In this document: positions 1-7,955 of the stretch, piece by piece | Layout of the letters: each line of letters begins with the position of its first letter | Numbering within the stretch: position 1 is the first letter of the stretch | Assembly (NCBI GenBank): GCA_027294815.1 | Contig: JAPULP010000358.1 | Location: forward strand, 1 to 12,593 | Source: Gemmatimonadota bacterium | GTDB lineage: Bacteria > Gemmatimonadota > Gemmatimonadetes > Gemmatimonadales > GWC2-71-9 | Direction of reading: 5' to 3' | DNA: 12,593 bases | Program-made: the position numbers and the translations under genes | Notes under the pieces: generated by a model | What the model was told of the DNA's origin: nothing | The model's database searches: none | What the model saw: only the letters and a program-made list of their open reading frames with translations

Positions 1-435
1 GACACGTCCTCCAACGATCCCCGTAGGATCGCGCCCGGCGGCGGCCAACGCCTCGGCGACCATCGCCGTCGTCGTCGTCTTGCCATGCGTACCCGCCACT
101 CCAACCACGACTCCGTCACCGAGCAGCAAACGCAGCGCTTCGGCCCGCTTCAAGGTTGGAATCCCGGCCGCGACGGCAGCCGCGAGAACGGGGTGTTCGG
201 GATCGACGGCCGACGAGTAGATCACCGCCCTTGCGTCACTGATGTGGGTCGGATCGTGGCCGGTGTACACTTCGACACCGGCCTCGATGAGATCGGCCGC
301 ATTCGTTGGATCGATGTCGCTTCCGGTGATTGCCACCCCCCGGTGGCGGGCCAAGAGAGCAAGAGCACCCATACCCGCACCCGCTATCCCCATGAAGTGA
401 ATGGGTCGGGGATTTTCAGGAGCAAACAGTTCCAT
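1..435 (-). CDS. murC: UDP-N-acetylmuramate--L-alanine ligase MurC, N-terminal part (cut by window edge)
   Basis: Cytoplasmic ATP-dependent ligase that adds L-alanine to UDP-MurNAc, the first amino acid of the peptidoglycan stem. I translated the minus strand from the ATG at 435. The 145 codons are open to the window edge, about a third of a normal MurC of about 460 residues. Seen: an N-terminal Rossmann-like motif, PIHFMGIAGAGMG (residues 11-23), matching the family's IHFxGIxGxGM, and the Mur ligase P-loop GTHGKTTTT (115-123). The histidine in GTHGKT is typical of MurC, whereas MurD, MurE and MurF here have GTNGK. The central and C-terminal domains lie outside the window. It follows murG after 49 bp, the only true gap in the cluster, and no Shine-Dalgarno sequence is visible before the ATG. 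The identity is secure; the start is the only upstream ATG that fits the family's N-terminus. Confidence 0.95.
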   Translation of the reverse strand, partial: MELFAPENPRPIHFMGIAGAGMGALALLARHRGVAITGSDIDPTNAADLIEAGVEVYTGHDPTHISDARAVIYSSAVDPEHPVLAAAVAAGIPTLKRAEALRLLLGDGVVVGVAGTHGKTTTTAMVAEALAAAGRDPTGIVGGRV

Positions 436-453
436 GGATGGGCTGTAAAGTAA

Positions 454-485
454 GGCTAAGTCTAGATTTGTGAAAGACTTTGGCC
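454..485 (-). promoter_or_regulatory. Hairpin in the murG-murC gap
   Basis: The 49-bp gap between murG and murC contains an inverted repeat, AAGTCT at 458-463 and AGACTT at 475-480 (6-bp stem, 11-nt loop). It can be extended by GGC at 454-456 pairing with GCC at 483-485 across small bulges, which reaches the murG stop codon. On the minus-strand transcript no solid U run follows, so it is not a clear intrinsic terminator. It may be an RNA processing or translation-tuning element, or chance. I saw no convincing sigma-70 promoter in the gap. Confidence 0.3.
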
Positions 486-1576
486 TAGTCGGCGAGGGTC
501 AAAAGTTGCCTCGCAATGTGCTCTGCCGCGTGCGGTTGTGACCGCTCAATCGCAACCAGTGACATGGCCGTCAGCCGCTCCCGATCCCGCATCAAATCAC
601 TCACCAGCCGACCCAGATTCGACGCCGCGAGTTTGGAATCGGGGAGATGGACGGCCGATCCGGCCCGTTCGAGCGTCAGCGCGTTTTGCGTCTGATGATC
701 GGCGGCGGCCGTGGGCAACGGGACCAGAATGGACGGCAGCCCCCACGCTGAAAGTTCGGCGATCGTCATCGCGCCGGCGCGCGCTACGACGAGATCGGTC
801 ACCGCATAGGCCTCGGAGATCGGATCCCAGAACGGCTTCACGATGCGATGCGGCGGTGCGTGATGCTTGCTGTATTGATCGAACGCAGCCGGACCCGTGC
901 TCCACAGCAGCGTGACACCGTCCAGCGTGCCTGCCTGGAGGGCCGCGGACACGGCGGCGTTGACACTGCGTGCGCCCTGGCTTCCTCCCATCACGAAGCA
1001 CACCGCCGCGTCTTCGGCTACACCGAGGGCCCGCCGTGCTGCATCATGGTCGATTCCCGTATCGGGTGGTGAGATGGGATTCCCCAGTTCGAACACCATC
1101 GTGTCGCGACCCAGCCGCAGCCCGGCGACCGCTTCAGGAAACCCCAGATGTATCTGCTTGGCGCGCCGGGCCAACAAGCGGGTCGTCACGCCGGGCACCG
1201 CATTTTGCTCCTGCAATCCGAACGGAATCCCCCGCTGGCTACACGTCCACAACATCGGGCCGGCGGCATACCCCCCGGTCCCTACGGCGATCCTGGGTTG
1301 TTCGACATCGAGAATGCGACGGCATTGCCGCATCAGTCTTCCAAACAGAAAAATCCATCTGGCGTTTTTCCACCACGCGTGGCGGTAGAAGGGCTCCGCC
1401 GCAAGCAGATGGAAACGATAGCGGTCGCGTTCGGGAAGAATGCGCGCCTCGACGCCGCGCTCCGCCCCGACCAGCACGGGCTCCACCCCAGGATGCAACG
1501 AGCACATCGCGTCCGCAATGGCCAACGCAGGCATCAGGTGTCCGCCCGTTCCCCCGCCGGCGATCAAGACCTTCAT
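485..1576 (-). CDS. murG: UDP-N-acetylglucosamine--lipid I GlcNAc transferase MurG
   Basis: Membrane-associated GT28-family glycosyltransferase on the cytoplasmic face. It transfers GlcNAc from UDP-GlcNAc to lipid I to give lipid II. The 363 residues match the family's usual 350-370. Seen: the N-terminal glycine-rich loop GGGTGGHLMPALAIA (7-21, with the catalytic-region histidine H13), EQNAVPG (123-129), the second G-loop GGSQGARSVN (197-206), and the UDP-GlcNAc-binding segment ARAGAMTIAEL (265-275) with the conserved glutamate E274, followed by DHQTQNA (293-299). The ATG at 1576 overlaps the ftsW stop as ATGA. It is preceded by GGTGAG at 1582-1587 with 5-nt spacing, which supports this start. 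It is translationally coupled to ftsW and followed by murC. Confidence 0.97.
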   Translation of the reverse strand: MKVLIAGGGTGGHLMPALAIADAMCSLHPGVEPVLVGAERGVEARILPERDRYRFHLLAAEPFYRHAWWKNARWIFLFGRLMRQCRRILDVEQPRIAVGTGGYAAGPMLWTCSQRGIPFGLQEQNAVPGVTTRLLARRAKQIHLGFPEAVAGLRLGRDTMVFELGNPISPPDTGIDHDAARRALGVAEDAAVCFVMGGSQGARSVNAAVSAALQAGTLDGVTLLWSTGPAAFDQYSKHHAPPHRIVKPFWDPISEAYAVTDLVVARAGAMTIAELSAWGLPSILVPLPTAAADHQTQNALTLERAGSAVHLPDSKLAASNLGRLVSDLMRDRERLTAMSLVAIERSQPHAAEHIARQLLTLAD

Positions 1577-2694
1577 CGATGCTCACCGATGTTCATCAAC
1601 ACACCAGTGGCGAACATCGAGACAACCAAATTGGTGCGCCCGTATGAGATGAACGGCAGAGGAAGACCGGTAGTTGGTATGATGCCCAAGGTCACAGCCA
1701 TATGCACGAAGGCGGTGATGCCGATCATCGCTGTCAGCCCGACGGCCAGCAGCCTGCCAAATCGATCGGCCGCCGTTCGTGCAATGTGCAAGCCGATGGT
1801 CACGAACAACGCAAACCCCGCGATGAGCAATACGACGCCGACGAACCCCCATTCCTCCCCGATCGTGCTGAAGATGAAATCGGAATATCCATACGGCAGG
1901 TATCCCATCTTCTGCATGCCCTCACCAAAACCCACCCCGAACCATCTTCCCGCCCCTATCCCAATCAATGACTGCTGGATCTGCCAGCCGGATTCGGCGT
2001 AGTCGGTTCCCGAGCTGAGGAAGGTCATCCAACGCTGCATCCGGTACTGCACCGAGGTGATCTCTCGCCAGAGGAACGGGATCATCAGTCCGCCCACGAC
2101 GAGGAAGTGGCCTATCCTCGCCCCGGCGGCAAACAAGACGATGCCGGCAAGCAGCGCTACCGAGAGTGCCAAGGAAAGCGCCGGCTCGAAGAGTACGAGC
2201 GCGGTGATTGGGACGAGGACGACGAGAAAAGGCAATATCCCTCTTGTAAAGCTCCGCAAACGGTCGGCCTTTTTCGTGACGAGCATGGCGGTCCACACCA
2301 CGACCGCGAACTTCGCAAGCTCCGCTGGTTGGAACGAAAATCCCGGTAACCCCAGCCAGCGACGCGCACCGTTGACTTCGAGGACAATGGGGTCGGCGAA
2401 CGGAAGCAACAGAATCAACAGCAGGACCGAAACGACACCGAGCATAGGCCAGGCGAGTCGTCGCCACATGTGATACTCGACGCGCGAAGCAATCAGCAGT
2501 CCGGCGCCGCCGATGGTCGCTCCGATCAACTGGCGAAAGGCAAACGCCGTTCCGGTTTCGCCGGACTGCACCGCCACGATGCTCGAAGCGCCATACACCG
2601 CGGCGATGCCAAACACCACCAGCACCAACGTGACCAAGAGAAGCAGCCGGGTTTCCCACGTTGGCTGAGGTATAGATCTACGACGCGCCATCAC
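1573..2694 (-). CDS. ftsW: SEDS-family peptidoglycan polymerase FtsW
   Basis: Polytopic inner-membrane glycosyltransferase that polymerises lipid II at the septum, working with the class B PBP FtsI. The 373 residues are almost entirely hydrophobic helices with short loops. Seen: the FQPAELAKFA segment (121-130), W113 in NGARRWLGL, the YLPYGYSDFIF segment (265-275) whose D272 aligns with the essential SEDS catalytic aspartate, IGEEWG (278-283), and LPLPFISYG (344-352). Two usually conserved spots are altered. The EPDLGT-type motif reads EPALS (170-174), and the SYGGSS-type motif reads SYGRTN (350-355). The GTG at 2694 overlaps the murD stop as GTGA; an ATG at 2691 immediately follows, so the start is uncertain by one codon. 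The gene order murD-ftsW-murG and the SEDS signature favour FtsW over RodA. Confidence 0.93.
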   Translation of the reverse strand: MMARRRSIPQPTWETRLLLLVTLVLVVFGIAAVYGASSIVAVQSGETGTAFAFRQLIGATIGGAGLLIASRVEYHMWRRLAWPMLGVVSVLLLILLLPFADPIVLEVNGARRWLGLPGFSFQPAELAKFAVVVWTAMLVTKKADRLRSFTRGILPFLVVLVPITALVLFEPALSLALSVALLAGIVLFAAGARIGHFLVVGGLMIPFLWREITSVQYRMQRWMTFLSSGTDYAESGWQIQQSLIGIGAGRWFGVGFGEGMQKMGYLPYGYSDFIFSTIGEEWGFVGVVLLIAGFALFVTIGLHIARTAADRFGRLLAVGLTAMIGITAFVHMAVTLGIIPTTGLPLPFISYGRTNLVVSMFATGVLMNIGEHR

Positions 2695-4070
2695 AGATTC
2701 CCCACAAGTCGCTTGAACTCATCGCCACGCGCCTCGAAGTTGCGAAACTGATCGAAGCTGGGACACGCCGGCGAGAGGAGCACCTGCTCACCAGACTGAG
2801 CGTTGTCCACTCCCAAACGTACCGCTGATTCCAGCGAGTCAACGACGATCAGATGGACCGTATTGCCGAGTTGCTGTTGGAATTTTTTCGCCGTGGCTCC
2901 ATAGACGATCATTTGCCGGCAGTTGCCAAGTAGCGGCGCGAGCGGTTCGAAGCTTTCACCTTTGTCCTGGCCGCCAGCGATCAACACGAACGGCCGGTCC
3001 ATGGCGTCGAGCGCGACCCGTGTCGACGCGACGTTGGTGGCCTTGGAGTCGTTGATCCACAACACGCCGTGGATGTCACGAACCCGCTCGAGTCGGTGTG
3101 GCAGTGGTGAGAACGTCTCGAGCGCGCGACCCATGGCCGTGACATCGACCCCGACAGCGGCCACCACGAGTAACGCGGCCAGCGCGTTCTCTACGTTGTG
3201 GTCGCCCAGCAACGGCAGCTGGGCTCGATCGGCCACCTCCCGGTCGCCGACGATCATCTTGTTGGAGGAGCGATTCCACCACGCATCCGCTGCCGCACGC
3301 GTACTCCATCGACGCTGCTCGCCGGCGGCGTCTTTGGCCAACTCAAGCACGCCCACATCATCGCCGTTGAGCATCCAGATCGAAGCAGCCGTCGCGTTGC
3401 GGAAGAGACGCTGCTTGTCCGCGTAGTATGCGTCCACACTTTGATAGCGATCGAGATGATCGGGTGCCAGGTTCGTGAGGACGCCGATGGCGGGCGCCAA
3501 GCTTGGGGAATCGTGCAACTGAAAAGAAGACGCCTCGACCACCACCCACTCCAACGGCGTCGAGCCATCCGCCAGCGCGATCAACGGACGCCCGATGTTG
3601 CCCGCCGCTTCAGCGGATCGACCAGCGGCCCGCAACAAGTGGGCGATGAGCGCCGTCGTGGTCGTCTTTCCGTTGGTTCCCGTCACCACGATGAGCTTGC
3701 TGTCGGTGAGCATCCGGGCCGCCAGGTCCAACTCGGACACCACCTCGACGCCCGCGGCGTGTGCAGCAACAATGGGTGGCGCGTTCGGAGGCACTCCCGG
3801 CGACACAACCACAGCCACACACTCTTTGATTCGCTGTAAATCGTGCAGCCCGACATCCACCACGACCGACTTCGCACGAAGCTTCTCGGCAACGTCACGC
3901 AACTCGGGTCGGCCATCGGCATCAGATGCATATACGCGGACACCGTGATCGGCGAGCCACCCGCTGGCCGCTACACCCGTGCGGCCGAGCCCCACCACGG
4001 CGACCTCGCCGGCCCGCCACGCCGGCGCGATCAGCGCAGTTTCAGCGTCGCGAGCGCGAGAAGCGCACAA
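2691..4070 (-). CDS. murD: UDP-N-acetylmuramoyl-L-alanine--D-glutamate ligase MurD
   Basis: Cytoplasmic ATP-dependent ligase adding D-glutamate to UDP-MurNAc-L-Ala. The frame runs 459 residues. Seen: an N-terminal UDP-binding fold starting at VAVVGLGRTG (23-32), the P-loop GTNGKTTTT (131-139), SSFQL (181-185), PDHLDRY (203-209), the lysine expected to be carbamylated in YADKQRLF (K219), GDHNVENALAA (289-299), DSKATN (341-346), and the C-terminal SPACPSFDQFRNFEARGDEF (433-452) signature. There is no ATG near the N-terminus. The start used is TTG at 4070, with a weak GGGA upstream and a 40-bp overlap with mraY. The first 20 or so residues do not resemble the family. An alternative is the CTG at 4034, which overlaps the mraY stop as CTGA and would give a protein starting just before the conserved fold. 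Confidence 0.95.
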   Translation of the reverse strand: MCASRARDAETALIAPAWRAGEVAVVGLGRTGVAASGWLADHGVRVYASDADGRPELRDVAEKLRAKSVVVDVGLHDLQRIKECVAVVVSPGVPPNAPPIVAAHAAGVEVVSELDLAARMLTDSKLIVVTGTNGKTTTTALIAHLLRAAGRSAEAAGNIGRPLIALADGSTPLEWVVVEASSFQLHDSPSLAPAIGVLTNLAPDHLDRYQSVDAYYADKQRLFRNATAASIWMLNGDDVGVLELAKDAAGEQRRWSTRAAADAWWNRSSNKMIVGDREVADRAQLPLLGDHNVENALAALLVVAAVGVDVTAMGRALETFSPLPHRLERVRDIHGVLWINDSKATNVASTRVALDAMDRPFVLIAGGQDKGESFEPLAPLLGNCRQMIVYGATAKKFQQQLGNTVHLIVVDSLESAVRLGVDNAQSGEQVLLSPACPSFDQFRNFEARGDEFKRLVGNL

Positions 4071-5152
4071 AAGATTCCCAAGATGTAAAAACGAATAACG
4101 ACCTTCGGTTCGGCCCAGCCCTTCTTCTCGAAATGGTGATGGAGGGGTGCCATCCGAAAGACTCGATGGTCACGTGCGTACTCCACGCCGTAACGTTTCT
4201 TACGGTATTTGAACACTCCCGTTTGCAACACGACCGATGCAGCCTCCGCCACAAACACCCCACAAATGATCAAGAGAAGAAATTCCGACTTCAAGAGGAT
4301 CGCAACCGTACCCAGCGCTCCACCGATGGCGAGGCTACCGGTATCCCCCATGAAGACTTCTGCCGGATGCGTATTGAACCAGAGGAATCCGAGGCACGCC
4401 CCCATCAGCGCCATGCAAAAGATCGTGAGTTCACCGGAATCCACCAGATAGAAGATGTTGAGGTAGGTGGAGGTGTCCGTTCGCCCGATAATGTAGGCGA
4501 AGATGGCGAACGTCAGGGCCGCGATCACCGACAGTCCCGCCGCCAAGCCGTCGAGCCCATCGGTCAGGTTCACCATGTTGCTCGACCCGGTGGTCACCAG
4601 CGCGATAAAGGCGACATATAACGGAGGCCACAGGGCCACGAGCACCCATTTGAAGAATGGGAGCGTCGTGGCGTTGGACGGCAGATCCGGGGCCAACGGG
4701 AATTGCAGCAGATACACTCCGAGCACCGTACCAAAGATCACCTGCCCAATGAGCTTGTATTTCGCCACGAGACCACGAGGCTTTCCCTGCACGATCTTCA
4801 GATAGTCGTCGAGAAAACCGATGGCGCCGGTCCAAAACGTCGCGATCATCGCGACGATCACATAGGCGTTGTCCAACCGGGCCCACAGGATCGTCGGAAC
4901 GAACGTACACAAGAGGAGGATCATCCCGCCCATTGTGGGCGTACCCTGTTTGGACTGGTGCGATGTCGGCCCGTCGGCCCGAATGATCTGGCCAACCTTG
5001 CGGTCTCGTAGGACCCGAATGATGGGTGGGGCGACGACAAACGTCAGGAGGATGGCAGTGGCAGCGGCCCCGGCCGCCCGAAAGGTGATGAACTGAAAGA
5101 CCCTCAACGCGCCAAAAAACTCTTCCAGCGGGTACAAGAAGTGATAGAGCAC
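4031..5152 (-). CDS. mraY: Phospho-N-acetylmuramoyl-pentapeptide-transferase MraY
   Basis: Polytopic membrane enzyme that transfers phospho-MurNAc-pentapeptide from UDP to undecaprenyl phosphate, making lipid I. It has 373 residues, slightly longer than the common 320-360. Seen: the N-terminal cytoplasmic signature RADGPTSHQSKQGTPTMGG (58-76), the catalytic aspartate pair in FLDDYLK (D115, D116), NLTDGLDGLA (195-204), FMGDTGSLAIGG (267-278, D270 being the third key aspartate), and the MAPLHHHFEKKGW loop (334-346) with the triple histidine. About ten hydrophobic segments fit the family. The GTG start at 5152 shares one base with the murF stop (TAGTG). It is supported by GAGG at 5157-5160, four bases upstream. 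Its end overlaps the beginning of murD. Confidence 0.97.
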   Translation of the reverse strand: MLYHFLYPLEEFFGALRVFQFITFRAAGAAATAILLTFVVAPPIIRVLRDRKVGQIIRADGPTSHQSKQGTPTMGGMILLLCTFVPTILWARLDNAYVIVAMIATFWTGAIGFLDDYLKIVQGKPRGLVAKYKLIGQVIFGTVLGVYLLQFPLAPDLPSNATTLPFFKWVLVALWPPLYVAFIALVTTGSSNMVNLTDGLDGLAAGLSVIAALTFAIFAYIIGRTDTSTYLNIFYLVDSGELTIFCMALMGACLGFLWFNTHPAEVFMGDTGSLAIGGALGTVAILLKSEFLLLIICGVFVAEAASVVLQTGVFKYRKKRYGVEYARDHRVFRMAPLHHHFEKKGWAEPKVVIRFYILGIFCALLALATLKLR

Positions 5153-6492
5153 TAGACCTCGTTCTCTTTTGTGAGAAGCGGAATGACGCGCTCCAGTCGC
5201 ACGCCGCGCGACGCTTTCACCAGCACGAACTCGTTCCCTTCCAAACGGCTCCGCAACACACTACCCAATTCCTCGACATCGCGCGACACCACGATCCGAC
5301 TCGCAGGAACGTCCAACGCTTCAAACGCCTCAACGAAATCCCCTGTGGCGCCGATCAAGGTTGGATTTTCACGCAAGATCTCTTCGGCCGACTCCTTATG
5401 CAGCCGAACCGTCTGACTCCCCAGCTCCAGCATGGAACCGACCACGACGACGAAAGGTCGATCGCCACGCAGCGCAGCCGCGGTTTGCAGCGACGCTTTG
5501 AGCGATTCAGGATTCGCATTGTACGTATCATTGAGGATGGTCAGCGCTCCATGGTGCGCCACCTCGCATCGCCCACCCGGAAGCCGGACGTCTTCGAGCG
5601 CTCGGGCGACCTGACCCATATCCAGCTCCAGCTCGAGCGCCACCGCAACCGCGAGCAGTGCGTTCTCCACGTTGTGCCTGCCAATAGCGGACAGGTCGAT
5701 CTGTTGTTCTCCGACGGTGAACGTCGTTTCTCCCTTTTCATTCACGGACCAACTTGCGGCACCGATGTCGGGATCACCGTCGATTCCCGCCGTCACGACC
5801 CGGGCCGCGCGACGGCGCACTTCATCCCGAAGGGCGGGAGGTCGGGTCCCTACCACCGCCACCGCAACACCGCTCGCCAACGACGCCTTCTCAGCGAGCA
5901 CGCCCTCGAGCGTACCGAATCCGGCCAGGTGGCCGGCCGACACATTGGTCACGACCGCAACAGTCGGTTCGATGATGTGTCGCAACATATCGATCTCGCC
6001 GACGATGTTCGCTCCCACCTCCACTACCAACGCTTCGCAACTGTCCGGCGCTGAGAGAATCGTTTTGGGGACACCGATGAGATTGTTCAGGTTGGCTGTG
6101 GTCGCGTGCACTCGCCAACGCGTTCCCAATACCTTGGCGAGCATTTCCTTGGTGGCGGTCTTGCCGTTCGTTCCCGTGACGGCAACAACGGGCCCCACCA
6201 CTTCCCGCCGGCGCGCGCGCGCCAGTTCCCCCAACGCTACCTGAGGATCGTCGACCTCAAAAAAGACGAGCCCATCGACAGACGGCGTACCCCGGCGCAC
6301 GACGGCCCCCGCGGCGCCGGTATCACGCGCGGCAGCGAGATAGGCATGTCCATCGAAGCGCTCTCCGACGAGCGCAACGAACAGCGCGTCGCGTCGAAGC
6401 GTGCGGCTATCGGTGCTGATTTCGGAAAAAGACCGCGCAGCCGGCGCATCGGTGTTGAGGGTGGCTGCGACCGTTTTACTTGTCCAAATCAC
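5152..6492 (-). CDS. murF: UDP-MurNAc-tripeptide--D-alanyl-D-alanine ligase MurF
   Basis: Cytoplasmic ATP-dependent ligase that adds the D-Ala-D-Ala dipeptide, completing UDP-MurNAc-pentapeptide. The 446 residues match the family's usual 440-470. Seen: STDSR (26-30), the P-loop GTNGKTATKE (107-116), TTANLNNLIGVP (131-142), the MurF version of the TxxNxNNxIGxP motif, TNVSAGHLAGFGTLEG (182-197), the GRHNVENALLA segment (271-281), LNDTYNANPESLKASL (320-335), which is diagnostic of MurF, and KASRGVRLE (426-434). The GTG at 6492 overlaps the murE stop as GTGA. A GGTGAGCGGGCGG stretch lies upstream and could serve as a loosely spaced ribosome site. It is followed with a one-base overlap by mraY. 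Confidence 0.96.
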   Translation of the reverse strand: MIWTSKTVAATLNTDAPAARSFSEISTDSRTLRRDALFVALVGERFDGHAYLAAARDTGAAGAVVRRGTPSVDGLVFFEVDDPQVALGELARARRREVVGPVVAVTGTNGKTATKEMLAKVLGTRWRVHATTANLNNLIGVPKTILSAPDSCEALVVEVGANIVGEIDMLRHIIEPTVAVVTNVSAGHLAGFGTLEGVLAEKASLASGVAVAVVGTRPPALRDEVRRRAARVVTAGIDGDPDIGAASWSVNEKGETTFTVGEQQIDLSAIGRHNVENALLAVAVALELELDMGQVARALEDVRLPGGRCEVAHHGALTILNDTYNANPESLKASLQTAAALRGDRPFVVVVGSMLELGSQTVRLHKESAEEILRENPTLIGATGDFVEAFEALDVPASRIVVSRDVEELGSVLRSRLEGNEFVLVKASRGVRLERVIPLLTKENEV

Positions 6493-7955
6493 GAAGCCGC
6501 CCGCTCACCGAGGATGTCGGCCACGATTTCTCGCTCGTCGAATGGGGAGCGTTCCGCGCCGATGACTTGATAGGTTTCGTGTCCCTTGCCGGCCAATAAC
6601 AAACAATCGCCGTCGTCGAGCATGCCGATGGCCCGCCCGATCGCTTCCCGCCGGTCGGTGATTCTCAAGTGGGCGCGCCCCTCCATCCCCTCGACGACGT
6701 CATCGATGATACGATCGGGGTCCTCGGTTCTCGGGTTGTCCGAGGTCACCACCGCGAGATCGGCCTCGGCCGCCACGATGCTCCCCATGGGCGCCCGCTT
6801 CCGCCGGTCACGATCGCCGCCGGCCCCAAACAGCACGATCAACCGCCCGCGAGTCAGCGGGCGGGTCGCGCCGATGGCGCGGCGCAATGCGTCGGGCGTA
6901 TGAGCATAGTCACGAAGGATCAGAAACGGCTCCGCGCACAAGCGCTCCATTCGTCCCGGAACCTGCGGCGCCTCGGCCAATCTGGCGGCGATGCTCGAGA
7001 CGTTCAGCCCGGAGGTCCATGCTGCCGCGGCGGCGGCAAGCGCGTTGCTCACGTTGAAATTTCCCAGCAGCGGCGTGTGAACGTGAACCGACTCGTCACC
7101 GATGATAAGTTGAAAACTGGATCCGGTATCTCGGAGCTGAACGTCCGCCGCACGGACCAGAGCGGCCGGAGCCACCCCATACGATACGATGCGCCGGTGA
7201 TCGGGAGTTTTCAGCCTGGACCACACCGCCTCATCAGCGTTGACCACGATACTCCCGCCCTCGCGCACCAAACTCACCAACCGCTGTTTCGCATCGAAGT
7301 ACTCGTCAAAGGATGCGTGGTAGTCCAGGTGATCGTGCGTGAGGTTGGTGAATATGCCGCTGGTAAACGTCAGCGCGTCGACGCGGTGTTGGTCGAGTGC
7401 ATGTGACGACACCTCCATGGCCAGTTTCTTCACACCCACCGACCGCATTCGATCGAGCGTTTCTTGCAACTGCACCGGCCCGGGCGTGGTCAGACCTTCC
7501 TCGTACACCGGAGCACCCGATCCGTCGAAGGCACCCAAGGTGCCAATCGAACCCGTATCCGCATCTTCATTCAACAAATGCTGGACTAGCGAGGCGGTGG
7601 TCGACTTCCCGTTCGTTCCAGTGATGCCGACGATCTCGAGTTCACGAGCCGGGTTGCCGAACCACTCGGCCGCCGCGACCGCAACCGCAACGCGACTATC
7701 GCTCACGACGATTTGGGGGAGGAGAACGTCGCTCCGATGCGAGACGATGGCCGCGGCCGCCCCACGTGAGCGCGCGTCGGGCAGATACGCGTGTCCGTCG
7801 TCCGCCGTCCCGTCGACGGCACAAAACAGCCATCCCGGGCCAACACGACGGGAGTCATCGGCAATGCCGTTGATGGATTCGGGTGGAGAAGCAGGCAGCT
7901 CGACGACCAACCCCAATCGCTCCAGTGAGTCGACTATGTGCTGGAACGTCGTCAC
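6489..7955 (-). CDS. murE: UDP-MurNAc-L-Ala-D-Glu--meso-2,6-diaminopimelate ligase MurE
   Basis: Cytoplasmic ATP-dependent ligase adding the third stem residue. The 488 residues match the family's usual length. Seen: DDSRRVGPGWLFCAVDG (33-49), the P-loop GITGTNGKSTTA (110-121), TTPGPVQLQ (156-164), EVSSHALDQHRVD (181-193), TNLTHDHLDYH (203-213), the lysine expected to be carbamylated in FDAKQRL (K223), GAGGDRDRRKRAPMG (377-391), and DNPRTEDP (406-413). In this family DNPR is the signature of meso-diaminopimelate recognition; lysine-adding enzymes carry other residues there. I therefore infer mDAP-type peptidoglycan. The GTG at 7955 overlaps the ftsI stop as GTGA. A GGGAGG lies rather far upstream, inside the ftsI end. 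No ATG near the N-terminus fits better. Confidence 0.97.
   Translation of the reverse strand: MTTFQHIVDSLERLGLVVELPASPPESINGIADDSRRVGPGWLFCAVDGTADDGHAYLPDARSRGAAAAIVSHRSDVLLPQIVVSDSRVAVAVAAAEWFGNPARELEIVGITGTNGKSTTASLVQHLLNEDADTGSIGTLGAFDGSGAPVYEEGLTTPGPVQLQETLDRMRSVGVKKLAMEVSSHALDQHRVDALTFTSGIFTNLTHDHLDYHASFDEYFDAKQRLVSLVREGGSIVVNADEAVWSRLKTPDHRRIVSYGVAPAALVRAADVQLRDTGSSFQLIIGDESVHVHTPLLGNFNVSNALAAAAAAWTSGLNVSSIAARLAEAPQVPGRMERLCAEPFLILRDYAHTPDALRRAIGATRPLTRGRLIVLFGAGGDRDRRKRAPMGSIVAAEADLAVVTSDNPRTEDPDRIIDDVVEGMEGRAHLRITDRREAIGRAIGMLDDGDCLLLAGKGHETYQVIGAERSPFDEREIVADILGERAAS

Noticed and set aside
436..484. A sigma-70 promoter before murC (TTTCAC, 17 bp, TACTTT)
   Set aside because: Only about two of six and three of six consensus matches; too weak to call without transcript data.
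1148..2002. Plus-strand open frame of 284 codons opposite murG/ftsW
   Set aside because: It is antisense to two well-supported genes, has low-complexity composition and no family motifs, and is a by-product of GC-rich codon use.
2158..2190. FtsW being catalytically dead because of the EPALS change
   Set aside because: The aspartate required for SEDS polymerase activity corresponds to D272 in YSDFIF, which is intact; the altered aspartate is a different conserved position.
3198..3839. Plus-strand open frame of 213 codons opposite murD
   Set aside because: Antisense shadow rich in R, H and G, with no motifs; MurD signatures occupy the minus strand throughout.
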